Positions 29,331-40,794 are shown, counted from the first letter of the stretch. The stretch is 64,000 nucleotides of DNA from Chitinophaga sp. E66 (GCA_019285755.1 CP079103.1:4931001-4995000), one strand, 5' to 3'. Translations and numbers: made by a program. Notes: generated by a model from the letters alone, not told the origin.

Positions 29331-29407
29331 CGCTAACCGTTCTCTAACTTCCCTCTAACTTCCCTCTAACTTCCCTCTAGCTTCCCTCTAGCTTCCCTCT
29401 AACTGCT
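29331..29407. repeat. 11-bp tandem repeat array, part 2 (after the IS)
   Basis: Six consecutive 11-mers from 29342: CTCTAACTTCC three times, CTCTAGCTTCC twice and CTCTAACTGCT. CGCTAACCGTT at 29331-29341 is in the same phase. The CTAAC word matches the units just left of the IS (27894-27915), so both parts were one array before insertion. Confidence 0.9.
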
Positions 29408-29550
29408 ATATCGCTTCCATCACCCTTCTATCACCCTTTTGTCTGACAGCCCTTTTAGCTCCCGGGCCGGGAAGGCCGGTTTGATCTGTTCAGGGCATAA
29501 AATGCCCTGGCACAGGAATACATGCCATTAGACCGGGTACGAAAGAAATA

Positions 29551-30131
29551 TTATAATCCGGATGCGGCAGCAATGGCTACGATCCCCAATACGCCGAAAT
29601 CCTTCAGTTCCTCCCGCATCACCCCCAGCGTCCGGCTCATGTGCTTTTCAACCGCCTTCACGGATATGCCCAGCTTCTCGGCGATCTCCTTGTAGGTAAG
29701 GTGATCCCGGCGGGAAAGCAAAAGATCTCCCGGCTGCGCTCCGTTAGTTTGTCGAGCGCAAGGGCGAAAGCCTTCTCCAGTTCGCGAAGGTCGTAGTTAA
29801 TGTGCAGGTCGGACGAGCGGCCGGTAGCCAGTTGCTGATGGTGCTGCTCGTGGAGCAGGGAGTTCCGCAGTTCGTTGAAGATACGGTTGCGGAGGGCGTT
29901 GTACAGGTAAGAAGGAATGTTTTCGATATGGGACAACTCCGCCCGGCGGCGGTAAAGGTTGGTGAATACCTCCTGCAGGAGGTCTTCCACGATGGCCGGC
30001 ACCGGCACTTTCTTAAAGGCGTAGGCATACATCGCTCCGGCATGGCGCTGGTATAGCGTCTCGAACGCGCGCGCATCATTCCCGGCCAGCAACGTCACCA
30101 GTTCCTTATCAGACAGTGCGGAATATCCCAT
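29551..30131 (-). CDS. ECF RNA polymerase sigma factor (FecI-like), one frameshift
   Basis: About 193 residues. Region 2: DARAFETLYQRHAGAMYAYAFKKVPVPAIVEDLLQEVFTNLYRRRAEL; region 4: LTERSREIFLLSRRDHLTYKEIAEKLGISVKAVEKHMSRTLGVMREEL. The frame breaks near 29717, in REIFLLSRRD, where the T4 run in GATCTTTTGC needs a fifth T. The start at 30131 (MGYSALSDKELVTLL) is preferred to one at 30185, which would add an unlikely hydrophobic leader. It is divergent from the fecR gene and probably drives the STN-bearing susC nearby. Confidence 0.9.
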
Positions 30132-30238
30132 GATCAGGAGTAAAAATAGCAGAAAAAACCGCACTATGCCCATTTTTTGGGGCATGAGGGGTAGGGTACG
30201 GCGCCATTACCGTGTCTTATCCAGACACAAGCGCCCAA

Positions 30239-31229
30239 ATGAACGATCAACAATTGCTGCAACTGCTGGATAAATACCTTCGCGATGCCTGTACGCCGGA
30301 AGAAAAAGCCGCCCTGGAATCGTGGATGGAACGGTATGAATCCCCTTCCGGGACACCGCCGATCCTGCACCCCGCCTCGCCGCCGTGTACGATGGCATCA
30401 CCTCCCGCCTCCGGGACGAAGGCGAGCTCCCCGCAGCAACGCCCGTTCGCCGCCTGGGCGCACGCTGGTGGAAGGTAGCCGCTGCCGCTGCCGTGCTCAT
30501 CGCCGGCGCTTCTGCCTGGTTCCTGCTCCGCCAGCCCGCCATGCTCACCGCCTCCGCCCCCGCGGGCCAAAGCGCTTTCGTGGAACTGCCTGACGGCAGC
30601 CGCGTATGGCTCAACGCCAGCAGCAGCCTGGAATACGCCGGCAACATGGCCCGCAACGGCCGCACGGTACGCCTCCGCGGCGAAGGTTACTTCGAAGTGA
30701 AGCCAGACCAGCAGCAACCCTTCGTGGTGCAAACGCAGGACCTGTCGGTCCAGGTATTGGGAACCTCCTTCAACCTTAAAGCTTATGAGGAAGACGCCGA
30801 ACTGGAAACCGCACTGGTAGAAGGCAAAGTCGCCGTTTCCCTCATTAAGGCCCCCGGCCGCCGCCAACTCCTGGCCCCGGCCAGAAACTCCTCCTCACCC
30901 GGAAAAACACCGCCGGGGCAAGCGGAGACGACTGGGGCGACTTCTACGCACAACTGCAACAAAACACCAAAACAAAGGATACCATCGCCAACGAATCGCT
31001 CTGGCGTAAGGGCCGGCTTCAATTCCGCGACCAGTCGTTCTCCGAACTGGCCAAAACCATGGAACGCTGGTACAACAAACGCATCATCATCACAGACCCG
31101 GCCCTGAACGACAACCGCTTTTCAGGCGAATTCAGGAAAGAAGACATCGGCAGCGCGCTCAAAGCCCTGCAACTCATCGCAAATTTCACGTATGACATGA
31201 GAGGAGATACTGTATTTATTCAGCAATAA
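30239..31229 (+). CDS. FecR-family anti-sigma factor, two frameshifts
   Basis: About 330 residues. Cytoplasmic N-domain MNDQQLLQLLDKYLRDACTPEEKAALESWMERYE, one membrane segment WWKVAAAAAVLIAGASAWFLL, and a periplasmic FecR domain: ELPDGSRVWLNASSSLEYAGNMARNGRTVRLRGEGYFEVKPDQQQPFVVQTQDLSVQVLGTSFNLKAY, followed by the DUF4974 C-domain (FSELAKTMERWYNKRIIITDPALNDNRFSGEFRKEDIGSALKALQLIANFTYDMRGDTVFI). Breaks near 30375 and near 30883. It passes the signal from the STN domain of SusC (31418) to the ECF sigma factor. Confidence 0.93.
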
Positions 31230-31417
31230 GTCAACCAACAAAACAGCTATGGAACATTACACACTTTGCACCACATCAGGCTAGGCGCTCTCCGGCCGCC
31301 ATTCATTAAAAAGGATAGTGCTGGCACACTACCCTTTAATGCTAAACATGGAATGAAACAGAACTTCCGTGCGGGAAATCATTTGTTTCAAATTGTCTAA
31401 ACACTCAATCCAAAATT

Positions 31418-34400
31418 ATGAAAAAAACGCTGCGTTCACAACCAGCATCACCCAAGCATTTCTTGCGAAAAACATTACTGTTTATGAAGCTATGCCTGAT
31501 CCTCATGACCGTGACAGTCCTGCAGCTGCAGGCGGCCGTGGGATATTCGCAAAACCGGTTCTCCATCGATAACCGGCAAATAGAGCTGAAGAAGCTGCTG
31601 GAGTGGATAGAAACACAGAGCTCCTACCGCTTTCTGTATAATATCAAGTCCTTCCCCGCCAAGGAAAAGGTAGACGTTAAGTTCGAAAACGCCACCCTCC
31701 CCGCCATGCTCGACCGCATCCTCCAGGGCAGATCCTCAGCTACCGCATCCTGGAAGACGGCCTCGTGGTCATTTCTCCCCGGCAGGAAGAGAAGATCACC
31801 GTCCGCGGAAAGGTCCTTTCCGCCGAACAAACCGAACTGATCGGGGTGAGCATCCAGCTCAAGGGAACCAGCCAGGGCGTTGCCACAGACGAAAAGGGCA
31901 ATTTCTCCCTGAGCGTCCCTCCCAATGGCGTGCTGCTCGTTTCCTTCATCGGGTTTGAGCCGCAGGAGGTACCTGTGAACGGCCGCGCACAGCTGCCCAA
32001 CATCATCCTCAAACCTTCCAGCTCCGGGCTGAACGAGGTAGTGGTATTGGGTTATGGACAGAAGCAGGTACGCCAGAGCATCACGGGCGCCATCAGCAGC
32101 ATCCAGACCAAAGAGCTGAAGCAAAGCCCGGTGGCTAACCTCACCAACGCCCTCGCCGGGCGCCTCCCCGGCCTCATCACCGTGCAGCATAGCGGCCGTC
32201 CCGGCTCCGATTACTCACAGCTCTTTATCCGTGGCATCAACACCACCGGATCTACCAACCCGCTCGTGGTGATCGACGGCCTGCCCCGTGGCAACGCCGA
32301 CTTGGGCCAGCTGGACGCCAATGAGATCGAGTCCGTTTCTATTCTGAAAGACGCCTCCGCTACGGCGCTCTATGGTATCCAGGGCGCCAACGGCATCGTA
32401 TTGGTAACTACCCGCCGTGGACAGGAAGGGCCTCCCAATATCCAGATCAACGCACAGACCGCCTTACAGCAGCCTGTTACCTTCCCGCGCTTCCTGGACT
32501 CCTACCGCTCGGGCCTGCTGCAAAACGAGGCCGCAAAGAACGATGGGATGGCGCCCCGCTGGAGCGAACAGGAACTGGAATATTTCCGCACCGGCCTCAA
32601 ACCGTACGACTATCCCAATACCGACTGGTACACCGAAATGGTGCGCGACTTCTCCCCGCAGAAAACGCTTAACGTAAACATCAACGGCGGCTCTAAATAT
32701 GTGCGTTACTTCGTGTCCGGCTCCTACCTCCGCCAGGAGCCCCTCTACAAGCACGGCAACGAAAATATCTACGGCATCAAATACAAATACGACCGTTTCA
32801 ACTTCCGCTCCAACATAGACATCACCCTCGATAAGAACACTGACCTGCAGGTAGACCTGGCTTCCCGCCTGGAGAACAGGACCAGTCCTTCCGCTGACCG
32901 CGCGGGCCATGAAATGTATTGGGTGCTGCTATCGCAGATGACCAACCACCTCACGCCCGTGAAGAACCCTAACGGCAGCATTGCTTCCGGGAACATGCGC
33001 GAGGATTTCTACAACCTCTATGGCGTGCTCACCCAAAACGGTTACCTGGATGCATACTGGCACAGCACCAGCGGCTCCGTGGCGCTCACCCGCAAACTGG
33101 ACTTCATCACCCCGGCCTGAAAGTAAAAGGATTGTTCACCTTCGAGAACTACGGCGATATCAACACCGCCTTCGACCAGGAGTTTGATTCCTACCGCTTC
33201 AAATCGAAGCCCGGCACCTTTGCCGGCGAATACTTCCAGCACCGCACCGCCACCAGCCTGCAAAAATCTGGTTTCAGCAGTGGGCAGCGGTATTACTACT
33301 ACGACCTGAAGCTGATGTATGACCGGGATTTCGGGAAGCACTCCCTGGGCGGGCTGTTCCTCTTCAACCGCAATTACCGCTCCTTTGCCGGCGACCTGCC
33401 GCGCGTATACGAAGGATATGTGGGACGTGTTACCTATAACTATGACAAAAAATATTACCTCGAATTCAACGCCGGTTACAACGGCTCCGAGAACTTCCCG
33501 GCAGATAAGCGATATGGATTCTTCCCGCTTTTTCGGCCGCGTGGATGATCAGCAACGAAGACTTCATGCCGAAAGGCGGTGCGCTCAGTTTCCTGAAAAC
33601 GCGCTTCTCTCATGGCTATGTGGGTAACGACCAGATCGGCGGCGGCCGCTGGCTGTATATGTCAGACTTCTCCCGTACCGACGGCTTCACCTTCGGCAGC
33701 GTGGCCACGGGCGTAGGCGGCTATTACGAGAGCCGTATCGGCAACACCGCCATCACCTGGGAGAAAGCTTCCAAAACTAACCTGGGCTTCGAAACAGGCT
33801 TCCTGAAAGACAGGATCAAGTTCAACGTGGATATCTTCCGCGAGCTGCGTAAAGACATCCTTACAGCAGCCGGCACCATCCCCTCCTACCTGGGCATCAC
33901 CGCAGATATCAACCGCAACCGCGGCCGTATCGTGAACCGCGGTATCGAGGGCGACCTGCATGTGAATATGGACGTGGGCCGCGTGGGCATCTTCACCAAG
34001 ATCAACTACCAGTTCGTGAAGAACAAGATCCTGGAAATGGACGAGCCCAAGCTCGAATACGCGCACCAGAGCATCACCGGGCTGCCCATCGGCTATAGCC
34101 TGGATACCTCGCAGAAGGGCTCTTCCAGTCGCAGGACGAGATCAACAAACACGCGAAACAGACCTTCGCGCCCCTCATCCCCGGCGATATCAAGTACAAA
34201 GACATCGATAACAACGGCGTTATCAACGAGGCAGACCGCGTGATGATGCCTATGCTGAACGTGCCTACCAGTTACTTCGGCGCTACCTTCGGCATCGATT
34301 ACAAAGGCCTCGACATCAGCGCCCTCTTCCAGGGCGCGCTCGGCGGCCGGCAGATCTATTCCGCGCAGCTGGTATGGAACTACAGGAAAGTTACCGTCCT

Positions 34401-34751
34401 TTCCATGAAGGCCGCTGGACGCCGGAGAACGCCGCCAACGCCACCTTCCCCGCCCTCCACTACTCGGAAAGCAATATGGGCAACAACTTCATCGCCTCCA
34501 GCTATTGGGTGCGCAAAACCGATTATGTGAAACTGAAGAACGCGGAGATCGGTTACCGCCTGCCCAAACACTGGACCAATAAAGTAAAGATCAAGAACGC
34601 CCGTATTTACGTCAACGGTATGAACCTCATCAGCTGGGATAACGTACGCGAGCTTGGCATCGACCCGGAATCCAACACGGGCGACCGCTGGGGCTGGCAG
34701 CCATATCCCCTCATGCGCGTATATAACGCCGGCATCACCATCAACCTCTAA
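31418..34751 (+). CDS. SusC-family TonB-dependent transducer with STN domain (locus 2), several frameshifts
   Basis: About 1110 residues. After the signal (FMKLCLILMTVTVLQLQAAVGYSQ) comes the STN domain (QIELKKLLEWIETQSSYRFLYNIKSFPAKEKVDVKFENATLPAMLDRIL), which contacts FecR. Then a carboxypeptidase-like domain (VRGKVLSAEQTELIGVSIQLKGTSQGVATDEKGNFSL), plug (LNEVVVLGYGQKQVRQSITGAIS, IRGINTTGSTNPLVVIDGLPRGNADLGQLDANEIESVSILKDASATALYGIQGANGIVLVTTRRG) and barrel ending LMRVYNAGITINL. Breaks near 31735, 33115, 33540, 34130 and 34420. It is followed after 9 bp by susD. Confidence 0.93.
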
Positions 34752-34760
34752 ACAAGCAAC

Positions 34761-36417
34761 ATGAAAATAGCAAGCATAACGAAGCGATTCATCTGGCTGT
34801 TGCTGCCCGTTTTTGCGCATGCAACAAGAATTTCCTGGACCGTAAGCCCAGCGACAAGATCACCGAGCAGGAAGTGTTCAGGAATATCGAGAATGCCGAG
34901 AAGTTCGTAAACGTCATCTACCAGAGCCTTCCCAATATCTTTAAACCCGGCGGCGCCTGGATGCTCAGCAGCGCAACGGACGAGACCAACCAGTCGATCG
35001 ACGCATCTGCCGTGAGCCCCGATGCAGGGAGCTTCAATAATTCCTCCATGAGCCCGTCTGCCTTCCCCATGCAGGGGCAATGGACGGAATTCTACGGCAA
35101 GATCCGCTCCTGCAATCTCTTCCTCGCCAACTACGACATCATCCCCAACGATCCGAACTACCCGGAACGGAAGGCCCGCATGCGCGGTGAAGTGCTTATG
35201 CTCCGTGGATATTACTATTTCCAGCTGGTGATCCGCTGGGGAGAACTGCCCTTGCTCTCGCAGGTGCAGAACCCTTCGATAACCCGGATGATATCTACTA
35301 CAAGCGCAACTCCATCCAGGAAGTAGTGCAGGCCATCGTGAAAGACCTCGATGATGCCGCCACCCTCCTGCCGGCTAGCTATGCCAGCCGCCCCAATAAC
35401 TGGGGCCGCGCCAGCAAAGCCATTGCGCTCGCACTGAAAGGAAGGCTGCTGCTCTATAATGCCAGCCCGCTCTTCAACCCTTCCAACGACAGATCCCGCT
35501 GGACGGTAGCCGCCACCGCCTGCAAAGCCGCGCTGGATACCGCACTGAACAACGGCTATATCCTCAACAGCAACTACAGCGACGCGTTTACTCAATACTT
35601 CAGCCGCGAGGTAATCTGGAGCCGTCCTGCCCCGGGCGCTTACCGCGACGGTGGTATAGACCAGGAGATGAACCCGCGCGGCGCCGGTGGTTATGGCAAC
35701 ATCAACCCGCTGCAGGAACTGGTGGATGATTACGAAATGAAACCCACCGGCCTGCCGATCTCCGACCCGGCTTCGGGGTATAATGCCAGTCGCCCGTACG
35801 ACAACCGCGATCCCCGTTTCTACGCTACGATCCTCTATCCCGGCGCTATGTGGAAAGGCCGCTCGCTGAACCCCAATGATGCGGACGCTCCCCGGCCCGG
35901 CCAGGTCATTACCAATTACTGGCCGCGCAAATACCTCCTGGAAAACGTGAACCTCTTCAACCTCACCGGCGCAACCGACCGCAAGTGGGTGCTCATCCGC
36001 CTGGCGGAACTGTACCTCAACTACGCCGAAGCGGCCAATGAAGCAGATGCCAATACCGCGGGTATCACCGATGCCATCAACGCCGTTCGCGGCCGTGTGG
36101 ATATGCCTGCCTATAACGGCGGCTCGCAGGACGAGCAACGTATCAAGATCCGTAACGAAAGAAGAGTGGAACTGGCGCTGGAAGATCACCGTTTCTGGGA
36201 CGTGCGCAGATGGAAGATCGCGCATACCGTTGATAACAGGGAAGTGCACGGCGTGAAAGTGACGGGTCAGGGCAACGTGACCTACGAATACCCCGTCGTG
36301 GAAAAACGCATCTTCAACAACACGCAGGAACGCGATTACTGGCTGCCGGTACCCCAGAACGAGATCGATAAAGTATCGGGCCGCAACTCCGAATTCCGGC
36401 AGAACAAGGGATGGTAA
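34761..36417 (+). CDS. SusD/RagB-family lipoprotein (locus 2), two frameshifts
   Basis: About 552 residues. Lipoprotein signal MKIASITKRFIWLLLPVFA then an early Cys (ACNKNFLDRKPSDKITEQEVFRNIENAEKFVNVIYQ after frame repair near 34822). The SusD helices include RMRGEVLMLRGYYYFQLVIRWGELPLL and RLAELYLNYAEAANEAD, and the C-terminal IRNERRVELALEDHRFWDVRRWKIAH and YWLPVPQNEIDKVSGRNSEFRQNKGW. The second break is near 35277. It partners the preceding SusC in glycan capture at the outer membrane. Confidence 0.93.
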
Positions 36418-36437
36418 AACAATCAAACCGACAACAC

Positions 36438-37719
36438 ATGAAACATATCATATATAGCCTGCTGGCCGTTGCCGTACTGATGACAGGGGCCGGCTGCAAA
36501 AAAGACAAAGGCTTCGGGCACGATCCGAACGCGCCTGTAGTGATCGAGAAATTCACGCCGGCCGTAGGAGGCGCGGGCGTGGAAGTGCTCATCTACGGCA
36601 GCAACTTCACTAAAGATACCTCCGGCGTTTCCGTTACGGTGAACGGCGTTCCGGCTTTCGTGGCCGGAGTGGTGGAAGACCGCATCCTCATCGCCATACC
36701 TCCCAAAGCAGGAACAGGCAAGATAGAAGTGAGCATCAGGGGTAACAAGGGAGCCAGCAAAGACGACTTCGGATATAAACCCTCTACCGTAGTAACCACC
36801 CTGGCCGGCAGCGGCAACGAAAGCTATGTGGATGGAAAAGGAACGGAAGCATCCTTCAATATCGGCGCCCGCTGCGGCATCGATATCGACGAGAACGGCT
36901 TCCTTTACGTTCCCGAAGCCGGTAACCGCCGCGTGCGCAAGATAGCGCCGGATGGAACAGTAACCACCCTCACCGGCAATGGCAACAACGGGTATAAAGA
37001 AGGAGCCGCCGGAGAAGCGGAGTTCTACATGCCGTTCGACGTAGTAACAGCCGGCAATGGCATCATCTACGTTTCGGACCCTTCCGCCTGGACGATCCGT
37101 AAAGTAACCGCCGATGGCACCACTTCCCTCGTAGGCTGGTTCGAAGCCTGGGGCCTGGTATAGACCGCCGCAATGGTATGCTCTACTATTGCGACGCGGG
37201 CGCCAATGGCAGCGTATACCGTGTAAACCCGGATAACGGCGCTTCCGAGAAGATCATCACCGGCCTCAGTTATCCATCAGACGTAGCGGTAGACAGCAAG
37301 GGCGATCTGTTCGTAGTCGTAAATGGCAGTCACGTCATCCGCCAGTTCAAAGCGGATACCTGGGAGCCGGGCGTTACCATCGGGATACCCGGACAGGCAG
37401 GCCTCGTAAACGGCCCCGCGGCCTCCGCTAAGTTCGACCTGCCCTGGAACATCGCCATTGATAAGAACGACGACCTCTATATAGCCGGCAACGGCACTGG
37501 GACGGTTCCGCCACCAACACCAACCAATGCATCCGCCTCGTGAAAACGGGCTCCTGGGAAGTAAGCACCTTTACCGGCGGCAGTACGGCAGGCTTTGCTG
37601 ACGGCACCGGTTCCGCGGCCCTCTTCAGCGCACCTACGGGTGTAACAGTGGGAGCGGATGGCGTTGTATACGTAGTAGACAGAAGGAATCACAGGATCAG
37701 AAAAGTAATAGCCGAATAA
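36438..37719 (+). CDS. IPT/TIG-NHL repeat lipoprotein (locus 2), two frameshifts
   Basis: About 427 residues. Signal MKHIIYSLLAVAVLMTGAGC with lipidated Cys, an IPT/TIG domain (VVIEKFTPAVGGAGVEVLIYGSNFTKDTSGVSVTVNG), then NHL propeller repeats: CGIDIDENGFLYVPEAGNRRVRKIAPDG, YPSDVAVDSKGDLFVVVNGSHVIRQF, FDLPWNIAIDKNDDLYIAGNGT, APTGVTVGADGVVYVVDRRNHRIRKV. Breaks near 37158 and 37498. It follows susD by 20 bp. Domain order and position in the locus match the lipoprotein at 24557-25870. Confidence 0.87.
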
Positions 37720-37735
37720 TAGTATGCACAGTGTA

Positions 37736-38856
37736 ATGAAACAACTGCTGGCGGTCTGCATGTTTGCAGCCGCCGGCTTTTCCGCCCGGGCACAAAAGGC
37801 GGAATACAAATGGAATGAATTGCCGGTAAGAGGCCTCCTGATGAGCGCGCCGGCCAAACAAGACGTAGGCGTGTTCTGCGATTTTGTGCGCAACGCCCTG
37901 CCGAAAGAAGGCGTCAACACCCTGGCCATCCGTATCGAATACGGGTATCAGTATAAATCGCACCCCGAAGTAGCGGAGAAGAACGCCCTTTCGGAAAGCG
38001 ATGTAAAGCAGATCGTGAAAGCCGCGAAAGAAGCAAAGATCCGCCTCATCCCCACCATGAACCTCATGGCGCACCAGTCGGAAGGATCAGATATGGGGCC
38101 TCTCCTCAAAGCATACCCGCATTTCGACGAATCGCCCGACTATGGCCCGCCCGTTCCCTGGAAAAGCGGCGGCATGTTCGACTTCTACAGCAAGAGCATC
38201 TGCCCGCGACAGCCCGACCTGCTGAAGGTTTTCTTTCCTATGATGGACGAACTGGTGGAAGCGTTTGAAGCGGATGCATTGCACGTGGGGTTGGATGAAG
38301 TGTGGGTGATAGGATATGAAAAATGCCCGCGCTGCGGCGGGGGCGATAAGTCGGAGATCTTCGCCGAGTACGTCAACAAGCTGCACGCGCACCTGGAACA
38401 GAAAGGCGTACAGATGTGGATGTGGAGCGACCGCCTCATTGATGGCAAAACCACCGGGCTCCTCGCCTGGCAGGCCAGCATGAACGATACCCACCGCGCT
38501 ATCGACCGCATCTCCAAAGACATCATCATTACCGACTGGAAGTACGAAAGCGCGCCCCTACCCCGGGATACTTTGCGCTGAAAGGATTCAACGTACTGGC
38601 CAGCCCCTGTTCCGATAAAGACGTGGCCATCGATCAGCTGAAGCAGGTGTTGCAGATCCGTAAAGACGCCACCCGCGCAGAATGGGCGCTGCCCCTCGGC
38701 CTGCGGATGCAGGGCGTTTTCGAAACCATGTGGTTCAATTCCAAAGAGTTCATCGACGCGTATTATGAACGTGGGGAATATCGTCCGCTGGCTAAGCAGA
38801 ATGTCGTAGCCTTTAAAGCATTATTTAAAGCTGTGCGCGAAGCAGCGAAACAATAA
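37736..38856 (+). CDS. Exported GH20-like glycoside hydrolase, one frameshift
   Basis: About 374 residues. Signal MKQLLAVCMFAAAGFSARAQ, then a TIM-barrel with GLLMSAPAKQDVGVFCDFVRNALPKEGVNTLAIRIEYGYQY, PTMNLMAHQS and LHVGLDEVWVIGYEKCPRC, where the Asp-Glu pair in the H-x-G-x-D-E position is the family-20 catalytic motif. MWSDRLIDG and TRAEWALPLGLRMQGVFETMWF follow. The frame breaks near 38566 (GCGCCCCTACC short of one C). It is the only candidate enzyme of locus 2, implying an N-acetylhexosamine-containing substrate; that is inference. An in-frame ATG at 37724 is an alternative start. Confidence 0.8.
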
Positions 38857-38885
38857 TATACCAACTGTCCGGATCCCTGGTCAGT

Positions 38886-38914
38886 AAGCCGCCCATCCGG
38901 GCGGCTTTCCTTTA
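38886..38914 (+). terminator. Terminator of locus 2
   Basis: AAGCCGCCC and GGGCGGCTT form a stem around ATCC, followed by TCCTTT. It lies 30 bp after the GH20-like stop codon and separates the locus from the ZU5 lipoprotein gene. Confidence 0.8.
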
Positions 38915-39028
38915 TCCATATTCCCCGGCCGCAGATCACTGTAAATCTTTCCACTAGGTAGGACTACCTATAGGCAACCCTATGAAGCGGTTTATTTTTG
39001 TGCCGGAAATCATAAATGTAACCCCAAG

Positions 39029-40291
39029 ATGAAAAAGTTATTATGCTTATTCCTGCTCGTGCAGCTGTCTATGATAGCCTGCCGGAAAGACAGGAAACCA
39101 ACGGAACCGGAAACAGAGCAACCGGGCAAGATACCTTCTGAACCCGAAGCGCGGCCGGTGGGCGAGCCTATAGGCCCCGAGATCATCACCACCGTAACGC
39201 CTGCCGGCGCCACGATCACATCGGAAGACGGATCTTTCAAAGTCCGGATACCGGTAGGCGCGGTGAACGAGAACATCGACATTACGCTGCAGGAAGTGGT
39301 GAACACCGTCCAGGGCGGTGTGGGCAGGAGCTTTGCGCTGTTGCCGCATGGAAAGATCTTCGCCAAACCAGTGACCCTCGAATTCTCGTGGGAGGGCCAC
39401 GAAAACTGGGTGAATATCCCCGAAGCGCTGGGGATCGCCTCAGGACAATAAAGATTTCTGGCGCCTGGCTAAAGCGCCCGTAGTGAATAAAGCCGCGAAA
39501 ACGGTTACCGTGCAGTCAGACCACTTCTCTAACTGGGCGTTGCTGCAATGGCTGCAACTCAACCCTGTGGCCACAACGGTGAAAGAAGCGGGCCAGACCA
39601 ACCTGACCGTTACTTCGTATATCCCACTGAGCGGCGACGACCTGTTTACGCCCCTGGTTCCGGCAGACGGGCAGGACATTACGCTGGGAGAAGGGCGCCC
39701 ATTGCCGGGGAGCTTCGTGAAATCCTGGGCGGTAGGCGGCGTAGGGTCGGTTCAGGGAACGGCGGACAGGGCGTGTATAAGGCGCCGGCCACCGTGGCCA
39801 AACCTGAAACCGCGAACGTGACCGCTACCATTAAAGACAGTAAGCGCCAGCTGATGGTGGTGAGCACGGTCACGGTTATCCCGGCGGGAATTTCTTTCCG
39901 CATCAACGGCGGATCGTGGATTCATTTCCCCGGCCATTCGGGATTTAGCGATGAAGTTTTCGAAATAGCGGGGATGGGTAACGAAGGATACTTCGGTATC
40001 GCCTGGCGTGGAGGAACCGGCGGCATGGCATGGAAGCAACAGGGAGAACCTGCGCTTTATTTCGCCGACGTCTCCACCGCATTAAACTACGAAAGCGTTT
40101 ACTATGAAGAGTCTCTGGGCAGATTCGTTCCTGCCGGCGGCGCATTGCATGTGTCCGGATTCGGCGGGATGGGCGAATACGTTAGCGGAAGTTTTACCAT
40201 GAGCGGCGGCGGCGTGTTTACCGACAACGACCGCGAACCCATCGGAAAAAGTACGATACAAGGATATTTCTGCGTGAGGCATGATCTTTGA
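39029..40291 (+). CDS. ZU5-like domain lipoprotein, two frameshifts
   Basis: About 420 residues. Lipoprotein signal MKKLLCLFLLVQLSMIAC, a Pro/Glu-rich linker (PTEPETEQPGKIPSEPEARPVGEP), then TVTPAGATITSEDGSFKVRIPVGAVNENIDITLQEV and RSFALLPHGKIFAKPVTLEFSW, the ZU5-like pattern, and VQSDHFSNWALLQW. The C-terminal part is beta-rich and glycine-rich (GIAWRGGTGGMAWKQQGEP, GGALHVSGFGGMGEYVSGSFTMSGGG). Breaks near 39447 and 39755. Probably surface exposed; function unknown. It is separated from locus 2 by a terminator. Confidence 0.75.
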
Positions 40292-40314
40292 TTTTATAGG
40301 AACAATCCATTCGT

Positions 40315-40680
40315 CCTGTGCCCCAAATCATCCGGTTTACCCCAAACCTTATTCATCCTGACCCCGAAACGTTCATCCAGCCCCAGACATCCTGTAGTAA
40401 TTAACCCCGGAAATCCATGTGGCCCCGCACATCCATTTCAGTCCCTGTTATTGGGCGTTCAACCCCGAAATTCTCCGGTTCGCCCTGCCAAATGCGGCAG
40501 GGCGGCCATTTTGAACAAAAAACGGAGTAACAAAATGAAGCTTACGCCCGTTTAACATGCAATCATCCAGCCCCAACGTCCATTTGTTACCTCCAAACTT
40601 ATTGCAAACTATATCATCCAGCTAACCCCTGACATCCAGGTAGCCCCAAACATCCATTCGGGCCCGCATACAGCCTGATA
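40315..40680. repeat. CATCC/CCCCAAA-rich degenerate intergenic repeats
   Basis: Around a dozen occurrences of CATCC or close variants, each followed by CCCC-A blocks: CATCCGGTTTACCCCAAA, CATCCTGACCCCGAAA, CATCCAGCCCCAGA, CATCCAGCCCCAACG, CATCCAGGTAGCCCCAAA, CATCCATTCGGGCCCGCA. Spacing varies (14-25 bp), unlike the strict 11-bp arrays elsewhere. Two CTGCC-type hairpins (40481-40505 and 40696-40720) divide and end the region. No reading frame is convincing. Confidence 0.75.
40481..40505. terminator. Hairpin inside the CATCC repeat region
   Basis: CGCCCTGCC pairs with GGCAGGGCG around AAATGC. It has no strong T run on the plus strand (GCCATTTT follows). The stem resembles that of the terminator at 40696-40730. 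Confidence 0.6.
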
Positions 40681-40695
40681 CCCCAACTCCCCGGA

Positions 40696-40730
40696 CCGTC
40701 CTGCCTGCGAGGCAGGACGGCCGTTTTTTT
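40696..40730 (+). terminator. Strong terminator at the end of the CATCC region
   Basis: CCGTCCTGCCT and AGGCAGGACGG form a perfect 11-bp stem around GCG, followed by CCG and T7. It could end transcription reading through from the ZU5 lipoprotein gene across the repeat region. Confidence 0.85.
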
Positions 40731-40794
40731 ATCAATTCCTTGCTTTCAGTAACAAATTACCGGATCTTGCCGTTTTAACGGAAAACCCTTCAGA

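Noticed and set aside
35215..36426. Long open frame (403 codons) antisense to SusD of locus 2
   Set aside because: Same reason; the sense strand encodes a clear SusD C-terminal region.
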